From the IMG/VR virus record IMGVR_UViG_3300020178_000002, positions 1 to 64,000 of that record: a stretch of 64,000 nt of DNA. The stretch is one strand, 5' to 3'. The translations under genes and the position numbers were made by a program. Under the pieces are notes generated by a model that ran no database searches, was not told where the DNA came from, and was given only the letters and a program-made list of their open reading frames with translations. Source of the DNA: a virus. Numbering within the stretch: position 1 is the first letter of the stretch; every line of letters starts with the position of its first letter. Of this stretch, positions 51,476 to 61,136 are shown in pieces.

Positions 51476-54400
51476 ATGGATGATTTTAAGACTTACGCAA
51501 GCCGAACATTAAATGCTGAAGGGACACAGTATCAGAATGTAATTTGGCAAGCTGGAAAGCCCCCCTTAGATAGTGAACTAAACTTAGTAGGTCAGATAGC
51601 CAAGCAAAATCTTCAAGATCTAGTTAAGGCTCAAGCCCACAGTGGTGTTTTAATTGACCCTCGATCTTCTGATCGTGATTATATCTTTAGAGATTTATGG
51701 TCTAACTACTTTAAAGTTAAGTCTTTTTCTGCGGTTGTTAATGGACAAGTTGTAAATGTAGAAGAGCTTGAAATTAAGTTGCCACCACCACCTCCATCTG
51801 GTTCAAGGGTGGACTTTGTATTCTTAGAAGTCTGGAACTCTATTATTTCTGCCGAGAACAGTGGACTCGTAGATAATAAGCCTTCTCCTACAGAAATCTA
51901 TCAGAATGGTAATGTAGCAGGTTCTGTTTCTTTATCTGATGAATTAGTAGATGGCTTGGTTGGGTTTGAAACAACTAAAAGGGTTCAGACACAGTATCAA
52001 ATCCGAGTTGTTTCAAGTGTAGACTTGAAAGCAAGTCCAGAAGGTATGTCTAGTCCTTTAGTTACTGCTGTAGGTCCAACAGATGGTTCTGCAAATGTAG
52101 CATTTAGTCATGTAGAGGGAGATGCAGGTCTTTGGGTTGCAGAAGTGAATGATGACTATTTGTCTGAGAATAAAATCTATGGAATCCCACTGTGTAGTGT
52201 GTTCAGAAGAAACGAAGAACCTTACAGAGATGTCTCCAATGCAGGTGGTCCGAACCAGAATGGTTCAGTAAATAGAAAGCCTTCTTCTAGTAGCTCACAA
52301 GATGCATCTCCTTTAGTGCTAGCCTCACTAGATTCTTCTTTAAGTAGAGACTTTTTAGGTGCATTCACATTATCTAATCTTGAGGGGTCAGAGCTTTCTG
52401 ATTTAGACTTGTTCTCTGGAGTGACTTCAAGATTCTTTGTTATTGGTAGTGGCCTTTCAAAAGAGATTATTAAAGCTTCAAGCATTGATCTTAATACGAA
52501 CACTATTACTATTGAACAAAGAGGTGTTGCAGGAACACAGGCCAAGTACCATTCTTCTGGTGTTAGAATAAGACTTCACAACTCAAGACCTGATGGGAAA
52601 TTTGCAGATGAAGTTCACCCTGAAGACATCTTAGATATGAGACATGCTACAACTTTAGGGGAGTGGGATTATCAATCCCTTCTTGAAAGTTCTGTAGCAG
52701 ACCTTTTATTTGGAGAGCTTAAATCTACCTTTAAGCAAAACTCTATTAACTCATATTGCCAAGGAACGACTATTGAAGAAGTTTCTTATTTGAGTAGTGT
52801 TGCTTCAAACAGAACACACCAGATGGATTACCCTAATGGGTTTAGAGATACTTGGTCAGATGCATCTGTTCCTCAAATGGGTCTTACTTTATACTTAAAC
52901 CCTGTTGTAAGTAGAGATGCTAATGGCTTGAGTACAGTTAACTTGAACGTAAGCTCTCAAAACGAATGGGAGATTGGACCAGATTTAAGTCCTTCTGCTT
53001 TCTTATTTGATGGTGCTACACCTTTACAAACCAGCTCTTTGCTTTTCCTTACTTTGGATGGGTCTTTAGATAATCTGGGTTATGGTATAAAAGGCAACTC
53101 TATTCAAGACAAGGGTATCAGATTTATTTCTCCTAGAGAGAATGGGTCTGTGAATCTGAAAAAGAGACCACCTTTTATTATTGAGCAGCTTGGCTCGGAG
53201 CATGAGAATATAAGCTACCCTACTTTTGTTTCAAACTTTGAAAAGCCTTTCATTGTTTTAGGTCGAAACAGAGGAACAGAAAGTTTTGTGACAAGTGTTT
53301 CTGACCCAGACAAGAACAACCACAACTACACTGTACTGTATAAGAAATCTGCATTTAATGAATCAGTGATGTCAGATGTGCAAGGGGCTGTGAGCGATGA
53401 ATATGATCAAGTCCTTGCAGTTAAGCTGAACTCTAACCCTCTTAGTGCAGAGGATATGGCTCTCGTTTCTCCATTCAACTCCAATCTATATTTAGGTGAC
53501 GAGTCGAATCTATATGCTGTTGTTTATGGTGACCCTACACAAGGTTCAAAGAACAATGGTGTTTATAAAGTAATCAGTCTTAACTCTTACTTTGTGAGTT
53601 CAGATTACTATATTGACAAAAACCTCACACCTTGGAATCCTTCTGCTGGCATTGCAGACACTTTTATCCTTGAACCCATAGATAATATAGGAGATAGGGA
53701 TGGCTTGCTAGATGATGGTATTTCTTTAACAATAGAGTTTAGAAGCCAAGAGATGACAGAGTTTGATGACGATATCTGTATAGCTGTGACTGAAGGCTCT
53801 GGGACTATATTAAATACTAATAATGAGTTCCAGCTTAGTGTTTCTGTCTTGTACCCACCAGCTTTGGGTGCAACTGCGAATGTTCCTAAAAACATCCATA
53901 AGATAGGCATCACAGCTCCAAATAGAGAGCATTTACTAAACAATGCTCCAAGCGACTTGGATGTTGCAAATACTTCTGAGATCCCTCTTGTTTCAGGTGA
54001 GATTAATCTTCCCGTGAAGAACCATATCTCTTTGTGGAATAGACTACCTTCTTCAAGTCTTCCTGTAGGTTGGGCAGATGCTAGCAAGCTTGGTGGGAAT
54101 ATTATAAATGAAGAAGCTGATAGAGAGAGTGAAGTTTTTAAAGATGAGGGTTCAAAGACTCTTGTTTTGAGACCTTATCAAAAGAAGCAAGTCTTAGTAC
54201 ATCAACATGAATCAGTTCAAAGCTTGATCCCTGCAAACTATTCTAATGGTGATTTAGTAGATGGTGCTTCCCTATTCTTGTCCACAGGTGCATATGTTAT
54301 TCCAGAAGCTTTAGTACCTAGATTTGGTAGGCAAGATATACCATTACACACTAGAACTTCTTCAAGTGACTCTTTCTTGAACGGATTGAATCATATTTTT

Positions 54401-56662
54401 GTGGACAAGACTTCTAGCTCTGACCCTGTTTTTAACATTGTGGGTGGTATTTCAAATCAAGGTACTCCAGGTGTAGAACCTTTATTGTTTGATACACAAG
54501 GTGTATATGGTAAATATGACCAGACTCTCTCTAATGTAAATGCCATTGGTGTTAGAAAAAGAGAAGAGGGTGGTCAAGTAAACTCTAGAACAAATCCCAT
54601 ATATGCACCTACAAGTGACTTTGGAACTAATCTTCAAGGTATAGAGCTACCTCCTTATTATGGTGTAGTGAGAGTTTATGGTATCTATGAGAGAAGTGCT
54701 TACCTACAACACATTGTTGGTGCAGGTAATACAAGTGGGCATAATGCTGACAGAATCACTCAAATAGATGCTGTCTTAAATGGTGACTGTCCTAACTTAC
54801 TTAGGACAGACACTTCATCATTCACTCTATATATCAACCAAAATGGCGGTAATCTGGATATCAATAACTCTTTATATGAAGATGCACACACATATATTTT
54901 AACAGAGCACTCTATTGATATTACTCGTATTCCAACATACAACGAGACTTTAGCGTTTAAAGACTTTGACTATGTGGTTGAAGCTGTGGTCTTTGGTTTT
55001 TCAGATGGCTTCATTTCTAATAATAGGAACGTGCTTGTTAGAAGATTTAATGGTGCAGGTACTGTCCGTAATGCTGCTGATGTGAGTCGTATACCTGTGG
55101 ATTCAGTGATTCCTTTTGCACCACCTCTTGGTTCTAAGATTTCTGTGGCTTACAAGAGATCTGTTTATCAAGGAGATCCTTTCTTTACAAAAGGGATTAA
55201 TCTCTTGGACAACACAGATCAGACTTTGCCTTATGGTAGAAAGAGCGTTAGTGATTTACAGCTTGGTTCGAGAGACCAAACAAATGTAGATTTGCTAAAT
55301 CGAAGGAACTTACAAGTTCTTGCAAGTATGGATTTCTACACCACATTAGGAACAGGTAAGATTGGTGGGGCTGTGTTCCCATCGACAGTAACTGATGTAG
55401 GTCACACAGAGCATAAGGTTTTCCGAAACCCCTCGCTTTATAATGGAGTTTACCCTAAGACTTTAACCTCTACTTTCACACTTGAGCCAAACAAAGGTGG
55501 ATATGCTTCTATCTTCTTGTTTGAATCAGCAAGTGCACAGTATGTTCAAGACCCTGTGGCTTTCATTTTTACAAATACTGAAGAATCTGGTGGCTTTGCA
55601 CATACTTTATCTGGTGCTAATGCAGAGGAAATGGTTTCCAACTTAATTGCTTTCTTGCAGAGTAAGAGTTATGAGGCTTTCCAAGTATCTGGCTTGTATG
55701 ATGGTGGCAATTCTAAGTTCTTTGGGGTTATTACTAGAGAGCCTTATGACAACTTAGAGAGTAGCATCTTGTTAAACAAGGCATATGCAGGTAGGAACAT
55801 TCAAATCTTTGAGGGTCTTAGAGAAACACCTATGAGTTTTAACTTCTATGACTCAGTTAATGGTGTCACTTTAGAGGGTTCATTAGGGCTTCCCTCAAGA
55901 GGTAAGACTCATGTTAATTTCTCAAGAACTGATTTCAATCCTCGTAACGCTGGGCAAGGGAACACTCCTATTTCCCTTGTAGGGCTTTCTTCAAGACTCC
56001 CCTTAGGCTCTTTAGTAAGAGACTCTGATCTTCTCTGTGAGGACATTTTAAACAACCAATCAAGCTACTTACTTTCATCTACAGGAAACATCTCTACATT
56101 ATCTAATTCAGTACCTGTAAATAATGAGGGCAGACCTTACACTAGAGCAGTTGGTGTGTCTGGTGAGGTCTTGCAATTAACAGATGGGGATTTGAGTCAG
56201 TCAGTTCCTTTAGCAGAGAGCAATACTTACTACTCTATCTCGAGAGGGAGTGGTTCAATATTTGGTGCTTCTGGTAATGTACCTGGCTCTCCTTTTAGCT
56301 TCTTATCTGTATCTTTGAATGAAAGCTCTAAGCCTGTATTAAAAGGTTCTGTTCTTGCGTGTAGAGCAATGCTTGTTAAAAACTTTGAAGAGAGTTTCAA
56401 TGGGAATGTTAGATCTTATGGTGATGAGCTTCAACTTCTTGTCGTCACACATTGTATAGATGGTGCAACCAGATCTCCATTATCTGCAAACACAAATAGT
56501 TCACAGTTGACAATAGGTGGTCAGATTTCTCCTACGGGTTATGGAGAAGGTTTTGCTTCTGCGGATAGATATAGAATTAAAGGCAAGCCTCTTGTTAAGA
56601 TAAACTCGACAGAGACAGAGCTAGAAGTGACACCTGCTCCCTTTAACTCTAGCGAAAGCTAA
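51476..56662 (+). CDS. Giant fibre protein with LDSELNL domain (paralogue of 41782)
   Basis: A 1728-residue protein. Its N-terminal 400 residues are homologous to the 41782 protein (PLDSELNL; RVDFVFLEVWNSII; VQTQYQIRVV; DAGLWVAEVN; PDGKFADEVHPEDILDMRHA). The C-terminal 1300 residues are different and beta-rich, so the proteins share a docking region and have distinct distal parts. It ends in ELEVTPAPFNSSES and overlaps the next ATG by one base. Confidence 0.65.
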   Translation: MDDFKTYASRTLNAEGTQYQNVIWQAGKPPLDSELNLVGQIAKQNLQDLVKAQAHSGVLIDPRSSDRDYIFRDLWSNYFKVKSFSAVVNGQVVNVEELEIKLPPPPPSGSRVDFVFLEVWNSIISAENSGLVDNKPSPTEIYQNGNVAGSVSLSDELVDGLVGFETTKRVQTQYQIRVVSSVDLKASPEGMSSPLVTAVGPTDGSANVAFSHVEGDAGLWVAEVNDDYLSENKIYGIPLCSVFRRNEEPYRDVSNAGGPNQNGSVNRKPSSSSSQDASPLVLASLDSSLSRDFLGAFTLSNLEGSELSDLDLFSGVTSRFFVIGSGLSKEIIKASSIDLNTNTITIEQRGVAGTQAKYHSSGVRIRLHNSRPDGKFADEVHPEDILDMRHATTLGEWDYQSLLESSVADLLFGELKSTFKQNSINSYCQGTTIEEVSYLSSVASNRTHQMDYPNGFRDTWSDASVPQMGLTLYLNPVVSRDANGLSTVNLNVSSQNEWEIGPDLSPSAFLFDGATPLQTSSLLFLTLDGSLDNLGYGIKGNSIQDKGIRFISPRENGSVNLKKRPPFIIEQLGSEHENISYPTFVSNFEKPFIVLGRNRGTESFVTSVSDPDKNNHNYTVLYKKSAFNESVMSDVQGAVSDEYDQVLAVKLNSNPLSAEDMALVSPFNSNLYLGDESNLYAVVYGDPTQGSKNNGVYKVISLNSYFVSSDYYIDKNLTPWNPSAGIADTFILEPIDNIGDRDGLLDDGISLTIEFRSQEMTEFDDDICIAVTEGSGTILNTNNEFQLSVSVLYPPALGATANVPKNIHKIGITAPNREHLLNNAPSDLDVANTSEIPLVSGEINLPVKNHISLWNRLPSSSLPVGWADASKLGGNIINEEADRESEVFKDEGSKTLVLRPYQKKQVLVHQHESVQSLIPANYSNGDLVDGASLFLSTGAYVIPEALVPRFGRQDIPLHTRTSSSDSFLNGLNHIFVDKTSSSDPVFNIVGGISNQGTPGVEPLLFDTQGVYGKYDQTLSNVNAIGVRKREEGGQVNSRTNPIYAPTSDFGTNLQGIELPPYYGVVRVYGIYERSAYLQHIVGAGNTSGHNADRITQIDAVLNGDCPNLLRTDTSSFTLYINQNGGNLDINNSLYEDAHTYILTEHSIDITRIPTYNETLAFKDFDYVVEAVVFGFSDGFISNNRNVLVRRFNGAGTVRNAADVSRIPVDSVIPFAPPLGSKISVAYKRSVYQGDPFFTKGINLLDNTDQTLPYGRKSVSDLQLGSRDQTNVDLLNRRNLQVLASMDFYTTLGTGKIGGAVFPSTVTDVGHTEHKVFRNPSLYNGVYPKTLTSTFTLEPNKGGYASIFLFESASAQYVQDPVAFIFTNTEESGGFAHTLSGANAEEMVSNLIAFLQSKSYEAFQVSGLYDGGNSKFFGVITREPYDNLESSILLNKAYAGRNIQIFEGLRETPMSFNFYDSVNGVTLEGSLGLPSRGKTHVNFSRTDFNPRNAGQGNTPISLVGLSSRLPLGSLVRDSDLLCEDILNNQSSYLLSSTGNISTLSNSVPVNNEGRPYTRAVGVSGEVLQLTDGDLSQSVPLAESNTYYSISRGSGSIFGASGNVPGSPFSFLSVSLNESSKPVLKGSVLACRAMLVKNFEESFNGNVRSYGDELQLLVVTHCIDGATRSPLSANTNSSQLTIGGQISPTGYGEGFASADRYRIKGKPLVKINSTETELEVTPAPFNSSES

Positions 56663-56853
56663 TGAAGGGTCGCTTTAAAGGCCATTGCACAGGTTGTGCA
56701 AAGAAATTGCCTGAATCCAGATTGGGTTGGGGTTTAGTTTGGCCTGATGGATCTGGATTTTGTGCAAAGTGTCTTTATGACAATCGCAAGGCAGTCAATT
56801 TTTTTGAAGACCGAAAGAAGAAGAGAAATGTTAAAAAAACCAATATTCATTGA
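56662..56853 (+). CDS. Small zinc-finger protein
   Basis: A 63-residue protein with two cysteine pairs: CTGC at residues 9-12 and CAKC at 34-37, a likely zinc ribbon, then a basic tail (FFEDRKKKRNVKKTNIH). It overlaps the stop of the fibre gene by one base and its own end overlaps the next gene in another frame by about 25 bases. Possible small DNA/RNA-binding factor; no function assigned. Confidence 0.6.
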   Translation: MKGRFKGHCTGCAKKLPESRLGWGLVWPDGSGFCAKCLYDNRKAVNFFEDRKKKRNVKKTNIH

Positions 56854-57217
56854 AAACTCTAAAGTGCCTGTTATTCTTTCTTACTTTGCACCTATTGACA
56901 TTAATGCAATCACTCTTGGCTTTGTTGTCTTTGCAAGAGGAGAGTTATCAGAGGTGACAAGAAGACATGAAACAATTCATTACAGGCAATATCTAGAGCT
57001 ATGGTTTATTGGTTTCATAGTCATCTATATATATGACTTCTTATACGCTGCTATAATCAAGCGTAAGGGCTTTTCTAGGGAAGCCTATCTCTCTATAAGG
57101 TTTGAGCAGGAAGCGTGGGACTGTGACGAATATATAAACTATTTGGAAATAAGAAGTCGTTTTGCTTGGAAGTTATATCCTTTGGGTGGGGAAGATTACT
57201 CACCTCCTAAAGAATGA
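56828..57217 (+). CDS. Membrane-associated protein with HExxH metallopeptidase-like motif
   Basis: I take ATG at 56828 (129 residues, MLKKPIFIENSKVPVILSYF); longer in-frame starts lie inside the zinc-finger gene. HETIHYRQYLEL near residue 47 has the HExxH zinc signature, followed by a membrane helix (WFIGFIVIYIYDFLYAAI) and FEQEAWDCD, where Glu could be the third ligand. This layout occurs in small uncharacterised membrane proteins. A peptidase activity is a suggestion only. Convergent overlap of 18 bases with the minus-strand gene. Confidence 0.55.
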   Translation: MLKKPIFIENSKVPVILSYFAPIDINAITLGFVVFARGELSEVTRRHETIHYRQYLELWFIGFIVIYIYDFLYAAIIKRKGFSREAYLSIRFEQEAWDCDEYINYLEIRSRFAWKLYPLGGEDYSPPKE

Positions 57218-58807
57218 GGGCAGGTAATCTTTCCAGCTCTTGCTGGTGTACTTTTCAAAAAGCTTATTAACATAATCTCTCTGATCGGCTATAGTTTTCA
57301 TAGAGTCTGGGAAATTCGCTTTTTGTATGAACTTAAACTTTGGCAACTCTCTTTTTAACTCTTTGGTGATTTTTTCCCTATTTTCATCTGAGTTCATTTT
57401 GAGTCTTTTGATTTTAGCTTGCAGTAAGTCTGTGTCATTGTCTCTGATTCTGTCTTCGATCAATTCAAGCTCTCTGTTTAGCCTTTTTAGGTCTTCTTTT
57501 GTAAGTTTGTTCTTCTTAGGAGTTCTTCTTTCATTAGCAGAGACTCTTTCGATGATCTTTTGGATCGTACCCAGATTAACAAACTCTGGCTCTGGATTGA
57601 GTATTTCAAGAATCTCTCCTTTTCTTTCTTCCAAAACCTTCAATTTTTTGAGGACACTATCTACATCTTCGACTCTTTGAGAAATTTCACTGAGTATGTG
57701 TTTAGGTAGTTTTGTCTTCATTTTAGCCTTTAGCTTTTTGATTTCATCTTCCGATAGGCTGTCTTTAGCTTTATTTTCTTCTATCTTCTTTAAGTCGTAT
57801 CTTTTATAGATGTCTAAAGCTTTTCCTTTGTCTCTCTCTTTAAGAGCATCCCTTAGAAGAGAAAAGCCCTCAATCTCATTTAAGATGTTTTCCTCAAGTA
57901 CTTCGACCTCTTGAGGATCACCACTCAGACGACCCAAATCCCTTTTAAGCTCTTTAATCTTTCTATTAATTTTGTTCTGTGTCTCAATTTCCTTAATTTT
58001 TGTTTCTAAGAGCCTAAGGGTTTTGAAGTCTTCTCCAGTGAAGAGGGTTGAATCGTATTTCTCTTTGAACACTCTGAGAGATTCTATATCTTCCTTGAGT
58101 TTACTTAGGCTACTAAAGTAAGCAGAAGCAAGTTGACCTTTAGCTACTTCAAAGTCGTACTTTCTTTGAAGATCCCGAATTTTTTCTTTCAAGTACATCA
58201 AATACTTAGTTGTCTTTTTTTCGAAAACTTCTCGAGAGACTAGTTCATAATTCCCACCAGTCTTTCTCTTAAACTTAAACTCAAGACTAATGTTCTGAGC
58301 AGGAAGCCCCACCTTTTCAAGCTCTGCTAAACTACTAAAGCTAAATATTGTTGAGAGGCTAATTGTCACACCATCAAACTTTGTTCTTCGATTGAAATTA
58401 ATTCTTCCAAAGTCAGCACTTGTAAGATCAGCACCTGTGAAATCAGCAGAGTTAAGAATAGATTTAACAAAGCTTGAATTTTGGAGAATAGCACCTGTGA
58501 AATCAGCACCTGTTAGATCTGAGCCATCAAACTCTGCATCTATCAAAGTAGAGCCAGAGAAGTCCAAGCCTGACAAGTCCATTTTTTGGAGTTGAAGACC
58601 TGTAACTTTGATACCACTCCAATTATACTCTAAAAGCTCTTCCTTTTTCATACGAGAAAAAAATCTGCCATCTCTCTGGATAAGTCTTGTAGGGTCTTCT
58701 TTTACTATGCTTTTGTCCTTAGATCTTAATTCATCTTGCAAGAGAGAAATGTTTTTAGCGATCTCATCAAGTTTATCTTTTCTTTTTCGGGCTGCTGTCT
58801 TAGTCAT
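57200..58807 (-). CDS. Pentapeptide-repeat and coiled-coil protein
   Basis: A 535-residue protein. Residues about 65-145 are pentapeptides (LDFSGSTLIDAEFDGSDLTG, NSADFTGADLTSADFGRINF). From about 180 to 500 it is charged and helical with long heptad runs, a coiled-coil rod. ACAAGGAGATC precedes the ATG, and TATAAT lies about 30 bases upstream on the minus strand. It is the last gene of the minus-strand hub operon. Function unknown. Confidence 0.7.
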   Translation of the reverse strand: MTKTAARKRKDKLDEIAKNISLLQDELRSKDKSIVKEDPTRLIQRDGRFFSRMKKEELLEYNWSGIKVTGLQLQKMDLSGLDFSGSTLIDAEFDGSDLTGADFTGAILQNSSFVKSILNSADFTGADLTSADFGRINFNRRTKFDGVTISLSTIFSFSSLAELEKVGLPAQNISLEFKFKRKTGGNYELVSREVFEKKTTKYLMYLKEKIRDLQRKYDFEVAKGQLASAYFSSLSKLKEDIESLRVFKEKYDSTLFTGEDFKTLRLLETKIKEIETQNKINRKIKELKRDLGRLSGDPQEVEVLEENILNEIEGFSLLRDALKERDKGKALDIYKRYDLKKIEENKAKDSLSEDEIKKLKAKMKTKLPKHILSEISQRVEDVDSVLKKLKVLEERKGEILEILNPEPEFVNLGTIQKIIERVSANERRTPKKNKLTKEDLKRLNRELELIEDRIRDNDTDLLQAKIKRLKMNSDENREKITKELKRELPKFKFIQKANFPDSMKTIADQRDYVNKLFEKYTSKSWKDYLPSFFRR

Positions 58808-58850
58808 GGTGATCTCCTTGTCTACTTTCTCTTAGATTATAAAAAACCTA

Positions 58851-61136
58851 TTAGACGTTTGAAAGGTTTTGACCTCTAGGTACAATTAAAGTAGACATAG
58901 GAACTCCAAATAAGGGGTCTATATCAGACCCACAAACAATACCACCTATTGCTGTACCTGGTGAACTTAAAGAAATACTAGGGGCTTTCACACTAACAGT
59001 TCCAGAGACAATCGAAACACTTGCACTAGACATAGAAATCTTCAAGCCAGATGAAACAACCACTGACCCTTGAGGAGACAAAAACTTGAACCCTGTAGCA
59101 TCTGTGTTTTGTGTAGACCCAGATACAATAGTTGTGTCAGAGCCAACCCCTATTGTTTTTGACTCTGTTCCTGTTGTTAAAGTTTTAGTGTTGGTTGATG
59201 GACCTAAGAAGATTTCTTCCTTACCACCATATACATTTGTGTATGAGTCTGATGGTCCAGCAGGGTGTCCTGTGCCAGGGTTAGCAATTATTTTAACTTT
59301 TCTAACAGCTCCATGTAAAGCATTTGCATTGGGTGGTCCAGAGACAGAAACATCTAAAGACCCTACAGCAGTTTGCTTTATTCTTTCAGAGGACATGTTT
59401 AAAGCAGTTCCTGTTGAAAGACTCATTAGCTCTTTACTATTCAGTCTCACTTCACCAGCTTGAGAAAGGTCTACTAAAGGAGCTTTTAAAGAGATTGCAG
59501 AACCCGATTCAAGTTGTATTCTCTTATTACCAATTACTTCAACAGAAACCTCTGAACCAGCACCTGCAACCTCATTGCCTGTTCTAGACTCAGTACCCTC
59601 AATCTTTACCACACTAGAGCTAATTGATGTATTGCCTTCAGAAGCTAGCTCTAAAGAGGTTATTGTTCTTACCTCTCCCTTGTTTGCATTTAAAGAGAAC
59701 CCACCTGCAACAGATAATTTAGCCGAGTCATCAGAGGGATTGCTTACAAAGCCCCTATACTTTCCACCTTTAGTAAAACTAGAAAATGTATCAGCAATCC
59801 CTTGTGGTGCAACAGGGGTGATTCTCAACAAAGCAGCAGAGTGGTCAGCAAAAGGAGTAGATGAGTTAGCACCCTCAATTTTCCCTCTTGTATTTTCCAC
59901 CACAGGGATTAGAGGTATTCCATATAAAGAAGCACCTGCTGTTGTGAAAGGATTATTACCTGTAGGTGTACCTAAAACCCATTCTATGAAAGGCATATTC
60001 CTAGCCTTTTCTAGTTCTTTGGGACATCTATCACTATCAAACCCGTCTGTTTGTTCTGTGACGGGAAGTGTTCCGTCAGAAGTGTGGTTTACTTCTATTC
60101 TATATTCAGTAAATGCACTGCCACTCTCTACAGCATTCCCACCATCTTTACTTACTCTAAATATAGACTTTCCACCATAGGTGATAGCTTCTTCATTCGT
60201 GTTCCCATAGAAGTCTTCTGAAACTAACCCTGCTTTATAAAGAAAGCGGTATGGATCTAAGGATGGAGGAATCCTACCCTCGAAGTTTCTGTTTCCTGTT
60301 ATTTTTCCATCTTCATAGATTGCATCTTCACCTCTGTCAAAAAGAGGGTGAGGGGTGAGCTTACCTACACTAATGTTTTTCTCGTATTCTTCTGCAAGAG
60401 GATAGAAAGGATTGCCCTCTGAATCTATCTGTATTCCAGAATCCCACTTAATTCCATCAGAGAACATCTCTTTAGGTAGGTTTCGAGCATCTCTTTGAAC
60501 CATACCTGCATACACTCTAGTTCCAGACATTGCATGGAACTGCTGTAGAGACCTCATAATGATTGCTTGATCTTGGTCTCTTAAAGCAATCTCATTTGAT
60601 CTTCTATTACTTAATAGAACACTTTCATTCAAGACTAAATCAGCACCTTGAGAAGAGCTGGCTGCCACATTACCTGGCTCATAATGTCTGAGCTTGTGTC
60701 TAATCCTCTGGTGATAACTTTCAACTGCTTGTCTTTTTTTGTTTGTGTCTATACCCTCACCTGGTTGGTAGCTTTGTGTGGTGAGCCAATCATGACCAAG
60801 ATAAGTTGCTCGAGGCCACCAAGCTAAGATTGCAGGTGTTTTATCATTAGATGCTGCAAGAGTGTCAGATGCGAACCATCCTACAATACATTGGTCACCA
60901 ATTTCTGGTATACCACCCATGAAATGTCTATTACCCATAGAGGGCATAGCTAATTCTACACCAGACAAAGGCTTTCCTACATCACCTTGACCATGTAAAA
61001 CTTGAAGCGTACATCTCATTTCTTCCCAATGAACCTCGACTATTTTTGCAATGCAAAGAGACATTGAACTCCAGCCTTTGGCTGGGTCGGCTTCTTTTCT
61101 TCTTATGTCTTTTCTGACTTCATTTGCTGGCTTCAT
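58851..61136 (-). CDS. Baseplate spike/puncturing protein (gp5/gpV-like)
   Basis: A 761-residue protein. Residues about 24-120 show an OB-fold-like head of the spike family (AKIVEVHWEEMRCTLQVLHG, MPSMGNRHFMGGIPEIGDQC, IVGWF). The C-terminal half is rich in short valine/serine/glycine strands (VVSSGLKISMSSASVSIVSG, TVSVKAPSISLSSPGTAIGG), like the beta-helical needle. No lysozyme domain is visible between them. It would form the cell-piercing tip. The start overlaps the stop of the hub gene (ATGA). Confidence 0.75.
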   Translation of the reverse strand: MKPANEVRKDIRRKEADPAKGWSSMSLCIAKIVEVHWEEMRCTLQVLHGQGDVGKPLSGVELAMPSMGNRHFMGGIPEIGDQCIVGWFASDTLAASNDKTPAILAWWPRATYLGHDWLTTQSYQPGEGIDTNKKRQAVESYHQRIRHKLRHYEPGNVAASSSQGADLVLNESVLLSNRRSNEIALRDQDQAIIMRSLQQFHAMSGTRVYAGMVQRDARNLPKEMFSDGIKWDSGIQIDSEGNPFYPLAEEYEKNISVGKLTPHPLFDRGEDAIYEDGKITGNRNFEGRIPPSLDPYRFLYKAGLVSEDFYGNTNEEAITYGGKSIFRVSKDGGNAVESGSAFTEYRIEVNHTSDGTLPVTEQTDGFDSDRCPKELEKARNMPFIEWVLGTPTGNNPFTTAGASLYGIPLIPVVENTRGKIEGANSSTPFADHSAALLRITPVAPQGIADTFSSFTKGGKYRGFVSNPSDDSAKLSVAGGFSLNANKGEVRTITSLELASEGNTSISSSVVKIEGTESRTGNEVAGAGSEVSVEVIGNKRIQLESGSAISLKAPLVDLSQAGEVRLNSKELMSLSTGTALNMSSERIKQTAVGSLDVSVSGPPNANALHGAVRKVKIIANPGTGHPAGPSDSYTNVYGGKEEIFLGPSTNTKTLTTGTESKTIGVGSDTTIVSGSTQNTDATGFKFLSPQGSVVVSSGLKISMSSASVSIVSGTVSVKAPSISLSSPGTAIGGIVCGSDIDPLFGVPMSTLIVPRGQNLSNV

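Noticed and set aside
59086-60180. Plus-strand ORFs opposite the spike gene
   Set aside because: They are frame shadows of the spike gene, which has strong family features and an ATGA overlap with the hub gene.
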